Notes: generated from the letters alone by a model not told the origin. Positions 1 to 8,623 are shown, counted from the first letter of the stretch. The stretch is 57,030 bases of DNA from an uncultured Selenomonadales bacterium (GCA_946408355.1 CAMJRX010000012.1:1-57030), one strand, 5' to 3'. Translations and numbers: made by a program.

Positions 1-338
1 TGCTCGACGGCTCCGGTCGTTTTCACGCTTTGAGAGTCAATTAATGCTTGGGTCGGTTCTTCGCTTAAGCCTGCTCTTCGGCGCGTCAGCTTAACGAGGT
101 GTTCGAGGATTTTGTCCCAAAGTCCGTTAAGGCGTGCACGTCGATAAAAGCTGTGCACGGTAAAGACTGGTGGGAAATCGTGCGGTAAATTACGCCACTG
201 ACAGCCCGTTTTCACCAGATACAACACCGCATTGACCAATTCGCGCTTTTCCCATTTGCGTTTTCGCATGTTGACGAACAAGGGCGCAATTACTTCCCAT
301 TGCTCATCCGTTAAGTCTGTTTCGTATTTTTTTCTCAT
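1..338 (-). CDS. IS5-family transposase, 5' part (runs off window)
   Basis: This is the start of a transposase that would cut and join the ends of its own insertion sequence. The visible 112 residues begin with ATG at 338 and carry the N-terminal DUF4096-type region of IS4/IS5 transposases, including a WRNLP segment near residues 48-52. The first catalytic Asp is within ALIDSQSVKT, near residue 101. The remaining Asp and Glu lie beyond the window. Many relatives in this group use a frameshift between two reading frames, which cannot be judged here. The family call is firm; the subgroup is not. Confidence 0.85.
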   Translation of the reverse strand, partial: MRKKYETDLTDEQWEVIAPLFVNMRKRKWEKRELVNAVLYLVKTGCQWRNLPHDFPPVFTVHSFYRRARLNGLWDKILEHLVKLTRRRAGLSEEPTQALIDSQSVKTTGAVE

Positions 339-380
339 AATGTATCTACTATATCACTATTCAATTTTTATGAACACCTA
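1..380 (-). mobile_element. Partial IS5-family insertion sequence, one end
   Basis: The left edge of the window is the upstream part of an insertion sequence read leftward. It contains the first 112 codons of a DDE transposase and about 40 bases of its flank. The exact outer end is not certain; it lies between about 339 and 380, because a short gene coming from the right changes into unrelated sequence there. The rest of the element lies outside the window, so the second terminal repeat and target duplication cannot be checked. Confidence 0.6.
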
Positions 381-498
381 TTCTTAGAATTGTGCCGTGT
401 TCGATAACTTGAAATCCTAATTTCTTGGCAGAGACGTAATTTACACTAAAATGAGCTTTCGCGGCGTCGGGGTTATAGAGATAATCTAAATTTGCCAA
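361..498 (-). pseudogene. Short gene truncated by the insertion sequence
   Basis: A 45-codon frame starts at TTG 498 behind a strong GGAGGAGG ribosome binding site and lies 15 bases downstream of the FakA-like gene, so it was probably its operon partner. It opens ANLDYLYNPDAAKAHFSVNY and continues to EHGTILRI. The last residues (GVHKN) and the stop appear to come from insertion-sequence DNA. The original protein was probably longer and is cut off. I do not recognise its family. Confidence 0.5.
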
Positions 499-513
499 AA
501 TAAAACCTCCTCC

Positions 514-1752
514 TTAAAATTGTGACATTAGTTTTGCGTTTTCTAAAGCTGATAAACCAGTTGAAAATTTTTTTAGCGCGGCTAAAGTCTCCTCGAACGT
601 GTCAGTTAAAACTAATTCGACACGCCCGCCCAAAAGTCTTTTAGCTTGCTTGAAAACCAAATGATAATCGGGGCTTGACGCAACAAGCACATAGCTTGAC
701 GCCAAATCCGAATGTGCCGCACCGATTATTTCAGACAACGACGGCGAAGACTCCGCGCTACCTGATACCAAAATTGATGCGCCCGCGTCTTGAAGTTTTT
801 GCGCCTCTTCCGAATCTTTAGCGACGGCAAGTGCGGCAACTTTCATCAACGCCTCGTGAAAGGGTAGAGCGTGTGCCTCGCTCATGTTGGTTATCTTGAC
901 TTCCGAGAGCGGTCCCCAACCGATTGCTTGCTCCAAAGTTTTTCCGACGTGGTCTGTATGGACGTGAACATCTAATCCACCGCGTGCACGCTCCACGATT
1001 GAAAAGCTACTGAAGTCGCGCATTTGCCGTTCAAGTTCGGGCAAGCTCGCTTTGGAATTTTTTACGCGCAATCTTATGCAATAAGGACGAACTAAATCGT
1101 TGCGCGGGTCGGGCATATTTTTATGCGTTCCTAAGCCCAGCGACAAACTCACTGCCGGCGATACAAAATTTCCGTCTAACCCTTTTAAGCAACCCTTCAA
1201 AAAGCTCAACATAATATTTGCACCAGCGTCGCCAAGTCCCAAATTTTTAACCGCCGCTTCGCCCGATTGAATCGCTTTGTATAAAATTTCCACAATCGGC
1301 ATACCGTCGCGCACCGCGTGATAGGCTCCCTTTGCCACTGCCTTTGCCACTGTGATAAAAGGAATTTCCGGTTCTTCGGGAACAACTCGTTGCGCATATA
1401 AAATTCCGTATTGAAAAGCTTTACCGAACTCCGAACCTGTCGCCTCATACTTGCCGACAAGTCCCGCACTTATCCCGCGAAACATTTGCGCTAAGACAAC
1501 ACCAGCATTTCCACGCGCTCCAAAAACCGCCGCCGTTGAAACTCTGCGAGCAAGTCCACCAATCGAATCATCTTTAGCGTCAGCAAGAGGCATGACCGCC
1601 GCGCCCATTGTCCGCAAAATATGCGTGCCCGCCAACGTCCCCGCGCCGCCAAGCCCGTTTATCGTTTCGTATTCCAAAAGAAATTCACTGTACGCGCCGG
1701 CAACCATGCGTTTAAAGTCGCCGCCCGTTATGACTTCTCTGCTCCCCGTCAT
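514..1752 (-). CDS. FakA/DAK2-like protein with degenerate kinase motif
   Basis: A 412-residue protein related to FakA/YloV, the ATP-binding subunit of bacterial fatty acid kinase. Family landmarks are visible: GARGNAGVVLAQMFRG near residues 78-93 (FakA has GARGNSGVILSQ) and DVHVHTDHVGK near residue 263. The Mg-ATP loop is abnormal: where FakA has the PDGDTGTN signature, this protein reads GGAGTLAGTH, so both metal-binding aspartates are missing. It also ends around 120 residues before typical FakA proteins (~550). It may be a non-catalytic relative or bind another ligand. Start is ATG at 1752 with AAGGCGGTG upstream. No fakB/degV gene is seen nearby. Confidence 0.75.
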   Translation of the reverse strand: MTGSREVITGGDFKRMVAGAYSEFLLEYETINGLGGAGTLAGTHILRTMGAAVMPLADAKDDSIGGLARRVSTAAVFGARGNAGVVLAQMFRGISAGLVGKYEATGSEFGKAFQYGILYAQRVVPEEPEIPFITVAKAVAKGAYHAVRDGMPIVEILYKAIQSGEAAVKNLGLGDAGANIMLSFLKGCLKGLDGNFVSPAVSLSLGLGTHKNMPDPRNDLVRPYCIRLRVKNSKASLPELERQMRDFSSFSIVERARGGLDVHVHTDHVGKTLEQAIGWGPLSEVKITNMSEAHALPFHEALMKVAALAVAKDSEEAQKLQDAGASILVSGSAESSPSLSEIIGAAHSDLASSYVLVASSPDYHLVFKQAKRLLGGRVELVLTDTFEETLAALKKFSTGLSALENAKLMSQF

Positions 1753-1791
1753 ATCCGCACCGCCTTTTTAGCTACTAGTTTTTTCTAACTA

Positions 1792-1911
1792 CTAATTACT
1801 GATTTTTAATCGGTTGAAAGGATTATTATTGTAATTCGCGAAATAAGCGTAATAACCTTTATTGGCAAAAAGAAAATTATTGTAGTCTACATGCACTTTA
1901 CCAATACACAA
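1792..1911 (-). other. Possible 39-residue ORF or gene remnant
   Basis: Between the FakA-like gene and the DuOB gene, a minus-strand frame beginning at TTG 1911 encodes a Tyr/Asn-rich peptide (core FLFANKGYYAYFANYNNN). The composition looks coding-like rather than random, but there is no convincing ribosome binding site and the frame can be extended upstream without an ATG. It could be the 3' remnant of a decayed gene. No function is proposed. Confidence 0.25.
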
Positions 1912-1936
1912 GCCCTCACCGAATTTGGAGAGGGCT
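1911..1936 (-). terminator. Hairpin downstream of the DuOB gene
   Basis: A perfect 7-bp stem (AGCCCTC / GAGGGCT) with a 12-base loop lies 42 bases past the DuOB stop codon. On the minus strand the following tract is TGTGTATT, so it is a weak intrinsic terminator; on the plus strand it is followed by AAAATTTT. Confidence 0.35.
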
Positions 1937-1977
1937 AAAATTTTAATCGTAAATTATATTGGCGTCGAAAAATTTTT

Positions 1978-2634
1978 TTAGAAAATCTGCGCAAGCATTT
2001 TATAGCAATTATAGTTCGCGTGGAAAGGATTTGTGAGGCTGAAGACAACGTTAGCATTTTCCTTGAAAAAATATTTTCCTGCGTCGTTTGCCTCGAATTT
2101 TTTTCTAACGGCAATATCTCCGACGCTGAAACGCAACAATCTTTTACCGCGATAATCAAAGTCAGCGAAAAATTTTTTATGGTCTTTGGCGTCCTCAACC
2201 GATATAAAAAGATTTTCCACAGGTAAAAGCAAAAGTGATTCACGAGCAGAAATTTTTTCAACGTCCGCGCCGAAAATTGAGCGTTCGTCACTGAAAAAAA
2301 TTTTATCGCGCAAATCATAGCCACGCTTGTCGATAAGTTCCTGCAACGTCACTCGGCTAATTTTTTGCCAAAAATATTTTTCGTTATAAAAAAAATTTTC
2401 CGGCTGAATCGGATTGTTCGCCGACCTGTCGGAAAATTTTATTTCTACAACGTCTAATAGTTCAACTCGCGTTCCGTCGGGATATTTTAAATCGTCAAGC
2501 GGAACTGCCTCTTCAAGTTCTGGTTTTTCTGAAATGGGACGAATCCATTTGCCCGTATCAATATCGACGCCCGCCACGCAAAAATTATTGTACTTAGCAC
2601 TTTCAGCGAGAATTATCAACTTGCGAATTATCAT
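1978..2634 (-). CDS. Dual OB-fold (DuOB) domain protein
   Basis: A 218-residue soluble protein starting at ATG 2634 behind a GAGGCGCGG site. The N-terminus (RKLIILAESAKYNNFCVAGV, then GKWIRPIS) matches proteins annotated as dual OB-containing, thought to bind nucleic acid. Its gene lies 9 bases downstream of a DUF488 gene, a pairing that recurs in bacteria and suggests a joint role, possibly linked to nucleic acid. The biochemical function is unknown. It is the last gene of the leftward block before a weak hairpin. Confidence 0.6.
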   Translation of the reverse strand: MIIRKLIILAESAKYNNFCVAGVDIDTGKWIRPISEKPELEEAVPLDDLKYPDGTRVELLDVVEIKFSDRSANNPIQPENFFYNEKYFWQKISRVTLQELIDKRGYDLRDKIFFSDERSIFGADVEKISARESLLLLPVENLFISVEDAKDHKKFFADFDYRGKRLLRFSVGDIAVRKKFEANDAGKYFFKENANVVFSLTNPFHANYNCYKMLAQIF

Positions 2635-2643
2635 TGCCGCGCC

Positions 2644-3087
2644 TCACAAATGAATAATCTCAACGTCTTCGAGGACTGCTTTAATTTTCTCTGCAACAAG
2701 CCGCCTATGACAATATTCAGGCGTCGGCTCACTGCAAAGCAAACAATAATTTTCTTGCGTCGAATATTTATCGGCAATGTAAGTATCAATATCGCGGTAA
2801 TTCATCAACTCGGCAAATTCCTTCTCGTATTCGTCCCAGTCAATGTCATTTTTTTTGTAACGAACTAAAATTTTTTCAGAGGGCGTAAACTTTTTGTCGT
2901 GAAAATATTTAGCACCCAAAATTTTGCGCGTAAAAAATTCTATGTCGGGATATTTGGCAAAAGCTAGAATTTGCGACGTATTATTTAAACGAACGTCGAT
3001 AATTTTCGTGACGCCGTTATCCTCAAGCAATCTAAAAAATTCCTCTGCCGTTTTGCGCGACGAACCGATTGTAAAAATTTTTTTCAT
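2644..3087 (-). CDS. DUF488 family protein
   Basis: A 147-residue DUF488 protein. The family hallmarks visible are TIGSSRKTAEEFF at the N-terminus, an IIDVRLNN motif near residue 35, and a C-terminal CLLCSEPTPEYCHRRLVAE segment with a Cys-x2-Cys and a CHR. These conserved Asp, Arg, Cys and His residues suggest an enzyme or nucleic-acid-related activity, but no reaction is established. It is 9 bases upstream of the DuOB gene and 9 bases downstream of rseP, so all three may be cotranscribed. Confidence 0.75.
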   Translation of the reverse strand: MKKIFTIGSSRKTAEEFFRLLEDNGVTKIIDVRLNNTSQILAFAKYPDIEFFTRKILGAKYFHDKKFTPSEKILVRYKKNDIDWDEYEKEFAELMNYRDIDTYIADKYSTQENYCLLCSEPTPEYCHRRLVAEKIKAVLEDVEIIHL

Positions 3088-3096
3088 GTGACGACC

Positions 3097-4137
3097 TCAT
3101 TTCAAGAAGACACGGACAAGATCATTTTTCGTTGCGAAAAGCATTAACATTAGCAAAAGCGCGATGCCGACACGTTGAGTATAAGCAACTGCCTTTGAGC
3201 CGAGCGGCTTACCTCTTACCGCCTCGATAAATAAATTCACGAAATGACCGCCGTCAAGCACGGGCACAGGCAACAAATTTATTATGCCGAGATTTATACT
3301 AAGCAATGCTGCGAAGTTCAACAACGGAATAAATCCGCGTTCTGCGACTTGCCCCGACATTTGCACAATTCCAATCGGTCCGGCAAGATTTTCCGTTTGC
3401 TCCGGCTCTTTGAACAGGCGGGCGATTGATTCGAGCATGTAGACCGTAATTTCTTTTGTGTGCTCAATCGACAGCGCGAATGATTCTGGTATAGTTTTTG
3501 ATTCGTAGACGATTGAACTTTGCACGCCGATTAATACTCGTTTTTCCTGTTCGTTAAAGGTTGGCGACAATGTAACTTCGGAAATTTCCTCGCCGCGTTT
3601 ATATTGGAGCAAAACATTTTGTCCCGCATCGACGCCTTTAAGTTTGTCGGTGAATTCTTTCCACGTCGTGACCGTTTGTCCGTCAACGCTTAAAATTCTG
3701 TCGCCCTCTTTGAGTCCAGCTTTTTCTGCAGACATATTTTGAATTATCCCGCCAATAATCGGTTCGGTTGCAGGTTTGCCCGCGCCGAGTGTCGCATAAA
3801 TCATAAAGAATAAAACTATCGGCAAAATAAAATTAAACGTCGCGCCCGCCAAAATTACAATCATACGCGACAAGACAGGCTTAGCACAAAAGCCTCGTTC
3901 GCCCGCAGTGTTGTTATCGGGATCCATGCCGGCAATATCATTGAAGCCGCCCAGCGGTATCGCACGCAACGAGTAAACTGTTTCGCCGTGTTTTTTGCTG
4001 ATTAGTTTGGGACCAAAGCCGATTGCGAATTCGTCGACGCGCATACCAGTCATTTTTGCTGTTATAAAATGTCCGAATTCGTGGACGAGAACCAACAATC
4101 CAAATACGAAAACAGCTGCTGCTATTGTCAGAATCAA
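3097..4137 (-). CDS. rseP: Site-2 zinc metalloprotease RseP
   Basis: Membrane-embedded M50 protease that cuts proteins within the membrane; in relatives it acts on anti-sigma factors and signal-peptide remnants. The 346-residue protein has the zinc motif HEFGH near residue 20, one PDZ domain (about 130-200, core GLKEGDRILSVDGQ) and the second active-site motif LDGGH near residue 296. Transmembrane segments lie at both ends. The start is TTG 4137 after GGAGGATT. It is 21 bases downstream of dxr in the usual Firmicute order. Confidence 0.93.
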   Translation of the reverse strand: MILTIAAAVFVFGLLVLVHEFGHFITAKMTGMRVDEFAIGFGPKLISKKHGETVYSLRAIPLGGFNDIAGMDPDNNTAGERGFCAKPVLSRMIVILAGATFNFILPIVLFFMIYATLGAGKPATEPIIGGIIQNMSAEKAGLKEGDRILSVDGQTVTTWKEFTDKLKGVDAGQNVLLQYKRGEEISEVTLSPTFNEQEKRVLIGVQSSIVYESKTIPESFALSIEHTKEITVYMLESIARLFKEPEQTENLAGPIGIVQMSGQVAERGFIPLLNFAALLSINLGIINLLPVPVLDGGHFVNLFIEAVRGKPLGSKAVAYTQRVGIALLLMLMLFATKNDLVRVFLK

Positions 4138-4158
4138 AACAAATCCTCCCGTAAAAAA

Positions 4159-5310
4159 TCAATAAGCCAATTCGATATACTTTTCAGCTAAAGCGCGTGC
4201 CGCTCTATCTGCCTCCAATAAATTTTCTAACGTCGGCGCAAAAGCGTCGCTACGTATAACAGTTTCCTCAATCACGTCGTAAATATTTAAAAATTTTATT
4301 CGCCCTTGCAGGAAAGCGTTGACTGCAACCTCATTTGCCGCGTTGAAAGTGCAAGGCAACGTTCCACCAACTGTGCCTGCCGCGTATGCATAATTCAGCC
4401 CGCGAAAAGTTTCAGTGTCGGGCTTTTCAAAAGTCAGCGAGTTCAGCTCCCAAAAATTTAGCAGCTTGACGGGCGAAGGCAATCTGCGCGGATAAGTCAG
4501 CGCGTATTGAATCGGCAAGCGCATATCAGGCGCGGCAAGTTGTGCGATAATCGAACCGTCACAAAACTCAACCATAGAATGAACAATACTTTGCGGGTGC
4601 ACGACGACTTGAATTTGGTCGTAGTCGACGCCGTAAAGAAATTTTGCCTCGATAATTTCAAGTCCTTTATTAACGAGCGTGGCAGAATCAACGGTAATTT
4701 TTTTGCCCATGTTCCACGTCGGGTGCGCAAGAACTTCTTTAACGGTGACGTTTTTAAGTTCGTCGCGAGTTTTGCCTCTAAAAGGTCCCCCCGACGCCGT
4801 AAGCAAAAGTTTGTTAATTTTGCGCATATCTTCGCCTTGCAAACATTGAAAAAAAGCTCCGTGTTCACTGTCGACGGGCAAAATTTTTACGCCACAAAGT
4901 TCAGCGTATTTAGTAATGAGATCTCCTGCCACGACGAGAGTTTCTTTATTGGCAAGTGCGATATTTTTTCGAGCTTTAATAGCCTTAATCGTCGGCTCCA
5001 AACCCGCAAAGCCGCTCATCGCCGTTAAAACAATTTCCGAATTGCCAAAAGCCGCCGCGTCGATAAAAGCTTGCCGCCCGCCCGCAATTTCAGTGCCGCG
5101 AAATTTTTTCTTAGATAATTTTTTATAAGCCGTTTCGTCAGCCAAAACTGCCAGCTTAGGGCGGAACTCTTTTATCTGCTTAGCAAAAAGTTCGACATTC
5201 GAGTTAGCCGCTAAAACTTCTACGGATAATTCGTTAGGCAAATTTCGTACAACATCGAGGGCTTGCGTGCCGATTGAGCCGGTTGAACCGAGTATCGTAA
5301 TTTTTTTCAT
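4159..5310 (-). CDS. dxr: 1-deoxy-D-xylulose 5-phosphate reductoisomerase
   Basis: Converts 1-deoxyxylulose 5-phosphate to 2-C-methylerythritol 4-phosphate with NADPH, the committed step of the MEP isoprenoid pathway in the cytoplasm. The 383-residue protein has the NADPH-binding GSTGSIGTQALDVV at its start, ANKETLVVAG near residue 120, the metal/substrate motif DSEHGAFFQCL near 147 and TASGGPFRG near 172. Length fits the family. The ATG at 5310 abuts the cdsA stop codon, indicating translational coupling in the operon. Confidence 0.96.
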   Translation of the reverse strand: MKKITILGSTGSIGTQALDVVRNLPNELSVEVLAANSNVELFAKQIKEFRPKLAVLADETAYKKLSKKKFRGTEIAGGRQAFIDAAAFGNSEIVLTAMSGFAGLEPTIKAIKARKNIALANKETLVVAGDLITKYAELCGVKILPVDSEHGAFFQCLQGEDMRKINKLLLTASGGPFRGKTRDELKNVTVKEVLAHPTWNMGKKITVDSATLVNKGLEIIEAKFLYGVDYDQIQVVVHPQSIVHSMVEFCDGSIIAQLAAPDMRLPIQYALTYPRRLPSPVKLLNFWELNSLTFEKPDTETFRGLNYAYAAGTVGGTLPCTFNAANEVAVNAFLQGRIKFLNIYDVIEETVIRSDAFAPTLENLLEADRAARALAEKYIELAY

Positions 5311-6240
5311 TTAAGCTATCCCCGATAAAATGACAAAATAATAGAACGTGGGCGCAGTGAAAAGTATGCTGTCGAAACGGTCGAGTGCGCCGCCGTGACC
5401 AGGCAAGAAAAATCCCGAATCTTTTATGCCCGCAAAACGTTTCAGTACCGACTCAACCAAATCACCGAGCGTCGCCGCCAATGCAAGGATAAATCCTGCA
5501 ACTGCCATTTTAATCAGCGGCAAGCCAAAAATAATTGTGCCGACAATAACCGCCGTAATAATCGTGCCGATAATCGAACCGAAAAATCCTTCGACGGTTT
5601 TGCCGGGACTTATCGACGAGGCGAGCTTGTGAGAACCAATAGCTGAACCGACAAAGTACGCAAAAGTATCACTTGCCCAAGTGCACGCAAACAGCACCCA
5701 AACCAACGCGCAACCTGCGTCAACGTTCAAGTTCAAACTTAAATCGAATGTCGGCAAGAAGGCCAAAAACTTTCCAATATCAAATTTATCGAGGATTGTT
5801 GCGTTGTTCGTGGCAATTTCTTTAATGGTCGTTACAGTTTCGCCAGGTTGCGGCTCGTCAGTTAAAAAGCGCAAAAAAATTAAATGCGCGAACGGCAAGC
5901 CAATATACATTATCCCCGCCACAGAAACGCAAGCATCAGTTGGACGTGTACTCCCGCGCAGAATTACCGTTAGCAAAAAAATTAACATCATGCTAATAGT
6001 TAAAACCGCTAAAAGTTCCTCGACATTTCCGAGCCACGCGCAACAGAGCAGTAAAATCAGAGTCAATGCGCCGAAAATATAAGTCGTGATAACTCCAGCC
6101 CTTCTGAACGCGGAGGAATATTCGTGCCAAGCGAGGAGCGATAAAAACATTGCAAAGCACGCGAACGGCGCACCACCATATTGAATCACGAACGCCGCAA
6201 TGGCAATTCCGATAATCCCCGTAATAATTCTTAAAACCAA
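5311..6240 (-). CDS. cdsA: Phosphatidate cytidylyltransferase
   Basis: Makes CDP-diacylglycerol from phosphatidic acid and CTP for phospholipid synthesis in the membrane. The 309-residue protein has about eight hydrophobic segments. Its C-terminus carries the CdsA signature: SPGKTVEGFFGS followed by LGDLVESVLKR and KDSGFFLPGHGGALDRFDS. It starts at TTG 6240 with AAGGAAGTGA upstream. It is normally adjacent to uppS, but here a glycosyltransferase gene lies between them. Confidence 0.94.
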   Translation of the reverse strand: MVLRIITGIIGIAIAAFVIQYGGAPFACFAMFLSLLAWHEYSSAFRRAGVITTYIFGALTLILLLCCAWLGNVEELLAVLTISMMLIFLLTVILRGSTRPTDACVSVAGIMYIGLPFAHLIFLRFLTDEPQPGETVTTIKEIATNNATILDKFDIGKFLAFLPTFDLSLNLNVDAGCALVWVLFACTWASDTFAYFVGSAIGSHKLASSISPGKTVEGFFGSIIGTIITAVIVGTIIFGLPLIKMAVAGFILALAATLGDLVESVLKRFAGIKDSGFFLPGHGGALDRFDSILFTAPTFYYFVILSGIA

Positions 6241-6278
6241 GGCGTCACTTCCTTACGTATTTTTTAAAATTCAATGAT

Positions 6279-7289
6279 TCACTGTTTTAATTGTTGAATA
6301 AGTCTTTGTTGTTCATCTATAAAAGCACAAAGAAAAGAAATTAATACATCTTGCTCACCAAGATTTTTTGGAAATTTTTTACGAACAGCTTCATAAAATT
6401 CGGCTGGCTCCATTTTAAAGTTTGCCATAATTATTTGAGAGAAACCACCGTATACAAAACACTTCAACATAGCGTAATGAAATTTAGGATTTTCTTGAAA
6501 AAATTTGAATTGATTCAATGTATCATTTAATATTTTCGTGCCCATAATAACAGAATTAAGCCAAAAATTTATTACTTGGGTTGGCGTTTTTTCGACTCGC
6601 GTTATGGAAGATTTATTTTCACGCCAAATATAAACTGCATTGGGAATACGCAAAATTTTTTTTGCACAAAAAACTACGTTCCAAGTCCAAATGCTGTCGT
6701 CGCGGATTATGTCAGGGAAAATAATTTTATTCTCAATTAGCAATTTACGCTTAACCATATAATTCCACGGCATTGCAACGAATAAGTATTCAATTACTCT
6801 ATTAACTTTATCAGGAAAAGAGTTGGTTTCAAAAGTTGGCTTATCAACGAAAGGGAAATTGCTATTCTGTTGTTGCGTCTTTTGAATATTTTTGTTATCA
6901 ACATCGGCTATATAATAATGTTCGCAATATACAACTTCAGCAGTATAATTTTTAGCGAGGGTATAAAGTTCCTCTAACGCAGTTGATGTTATTAAATCGT
7001 CGTTATCCATGAAGAAAATATATTCGCCACGTGAAAGAAGTAAACCTTTGTTACGCGGCAAAGAAGGTCTGCCTGAATTTTTCTTCATGCGCGAGAGGCG
7101 CAATCGTCCCCCGAATTTTTCAAGATAACTTGTGACAATCATAACACTATTATCAGTCGAGCAGTCGTCAACGACTATAACTTCAAAATTTTGGAATGTC
7201 TGCGCAAGAATATTGTCAAGAGTTTCTCCAATATATCTTTCTGCGTTATAAAGCGCGATAATTATAGAAATTGCAGGGGCATTCGTCAT
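6279..7289 (-). CDS. Family 2 glycosyltransferase
   Basis: A 336-residue GT-A fold glycosyltransferase, probably transferring a sugar in cell-surface polysaccharide or protein glycosylation. The N-terminal domain opens SIIIALYNAERYIGETLDNI, has VVVDDCSTDNS near residue 40 and the metal-binding MDNDD near residue 95. The C-terminal ~130 residues have no recognised domain. The gene is visibly more AT-rich than its neighbours and interrupts the conserved uppS-cdsA pair, so it may be a later insertion. It lies 12 bases after uppS, so it should be cotranscribed. Substrate is unknown. Confidence 0.88.
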   Translation of the reverse strand: MTNAPAISIIIALYNAERYIGETLDNILAQTFQNFEVIVVDDCSTDNSVMIVTSYLEKFGGRLRLSRMKKNSGRPSLPRNKGLLLSRGEYIFFMDNDDLITSTALEELYTLAKNYTAEVVYCEHYYIADVDNKNIQKTQQQNSNFPFVDKPTFETNSFPDKVNRVIEYLFVAMPWNYMVKRKLLIENKIIFPDIIRDDSIWTWNVVFCAKKILRIPNAVYIWRENKSSITRVEKTPTQVINFWLNSVIMGTKILNDTLNQFKFFQENPKFHYAMLKCFVYGGFSQIIMANFKMEPAEFYEAVRKKFPKNLGEQDVLISFLCAFIDEQQRLIQQLKQ

Positions 7290-7301
7290 AAAAATTTCTC
7301 C

Positions 7302-8048
7302 TCAATTATTTAGTGCGCCAAAACGTCGAGTTCTCTTACCGAAATCAATAAGGGCGTCGACAAATTCTTCCGGCGTGAATTCTGGCCAAGGCGTATTGGT
7401 AAACCAAAATTCCGCATAGGCGGCTTGCCACAATAAAAAGTTGCTGACGCGCAAATCGCCGCTTGTCCTAATCATCAAGTCGACGGGCGGTTGTCCTGCG
7501 GTGTCAAGCTCATTTTCAAAAAGTTGCGCGGAAATATTTTCAGGCAAAAGTTCGCCTGCTTTAACCCTACATGCTAATTTCTGCGCGGCGCGGATAATTT
7601 CATCTTGCCCGCCATAATCAGCCGCCACGTTGAATTTGACGCCGGTATTATTTTTCATAAGTTCCACCGAATCGCATATTAGCCTTTGCAGGGAAGGCGC
7701 AAAATCTTCCATGCGTCCCAAAAATTTTATGCGGACGTTGTTTTGGTGCATTTCGAGTTTTTCGCGCTTCAGATATTCCGAAAACAAATGCATTAAAAAA
7801 TCAACCTCGCTGGGAGGTCGCTTCCAATTTTCCGTTGAAAAGGCGTAAACCGTCAGAGCCTCAAGCTTGAGATTAACCGCCGTCTTTAAAATATTTTTGA
7901 GGGTCTTGACGCCGGCGGTATGCCCCGCGCTCCTAAGTAGCCCGCGACAACTTGCCCAGCGTCCGTTGCCGTCCATTATTATCGCCACATGTCGCGGCAT
8001 TTTGTTTTTATCGACTCGCGCAAGCAAGCCGGCGTCACTTTCCCACAT
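7302..8048 (-). CDS. uppS: Isoprenyl (undecaprenyl) diphosphate synthase
   Basis: Cis-prenyltransferase extending farnesyl diphosphate with isopentenyl units to make the lipid carrier for peptidoglycan and surface glycans. The 248-residue protein carries HVAIIMDGNGRWA near residues 20-32 (catalytic Asp), YAFSTENWKRP near 70, and a C-terminal DLMIRTSGDLRVSNFLLWQ, the RxSG substrate motif. The start follows frr with a 2-base gap. It works in the same isoprenoid route as Dxr in this operon. Confidence 0.95.
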   Translation of the reverse strand: MWESDAGLLARVDKNKMPRHVAIIMDGNGRWASCRGLLRSAGHTAGVKTLKNILKTAVNLKLEALTVYAFSTENWKRPPSEVDFLMHLFSEYLKREKLEMHQNNVRIKFLGRMEDFAPSLQRLICDSVELMKNNTGVKFNVAADYGGQDEIIRAAQKLACRVKAGELLPENISAQLFENELDTAGQPPVDLMIRTSGDLRVSNFLLWQAAYAEFWFTNTPWPEFTPEEFVDALIDFGKRTRRFGALNN

Positions 8049-8050
8049 AA

Positions 8051-8608
8051 TTAAACTTCCATAACTTCCTTTTCTTTGCCCGCCCTCGCGCCGTCAACGA
8101 GCTTAATATATTTATCGAGGAGCTTTTGCATTTCGTCCTGCGCGTCTTTGCGGTCGTCTTCAGTTATCTGCTTGCCCTTCTCCAACTTTTTAATCGATTC
8201 GTTAGCGTCGCGACGAATATTGCGCATTGCAACTTTAGCCTCTTCCGCTTTTTTGCTAACAACTTTGACAAGTTCTTTGCGGCGTTCCTGCGTCGGTTGA
8301 GGAATTGCAAGGCGAATTGTTGTGCCGTCGTTATTGGGCGTCAAACCGAGATCCGATTTCTGAATGGCGCGTTCAATGTCTTTAAGCGAATTTCTGTCAT
8401 AAGGCTTAATCATAATCATGCGTGGTTCGGGAATGGTGACGCTTGCAACTTGATTGATAGGCATTGTTGTACCATAAATATCAACCATAACTTTATCGAG
8501 CAGACTGGGGGCGGCGCGTCCTGCGCGGAGTGTACCGTAATCTTTTTTCAAGCCGTCAAGAGTTTTGCCGAGCCTGTCCTCTGCCGATTTGATAACGTCC
8601 TTAGTCAT
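8051..8608 (-). CDS. frr: Ribosome recycling factor
   Basis: Splits post-termination ribosomes together with EF-G in the cytoplasm. The 185-residue length is exact for the family. It shows the N-terminal YGTLRAGRAAPSLLDKV segment and the C-terminal DANESIKKLEKGKQITEDD helix typical of RRF. ATG 8608 is preceded by a GGAGG-type site. The gene sits between pyrH and uppS as in most Firmicutes. Confidence 0.96.
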   Translation of the reverse strand: MTKDVIKSAEDRLGKTLDGLKKDYGTLRAGRAAPSLLDKVMVDIYGTTMPINQVASVTIPEPRMIMIKPYDRNSLKDIERAIQKSDLGLTPNNDGTTIRLAIPQPTQERRKELVKVVSKKAEEAKVAMRNIRRDANESIKKLEKGKQITEDDRKDAQDEMQKLLDKYIKLVDGARAGKEKEVMEV

Positions 8609-8623
8609 TTGAATTTCTCCTCC

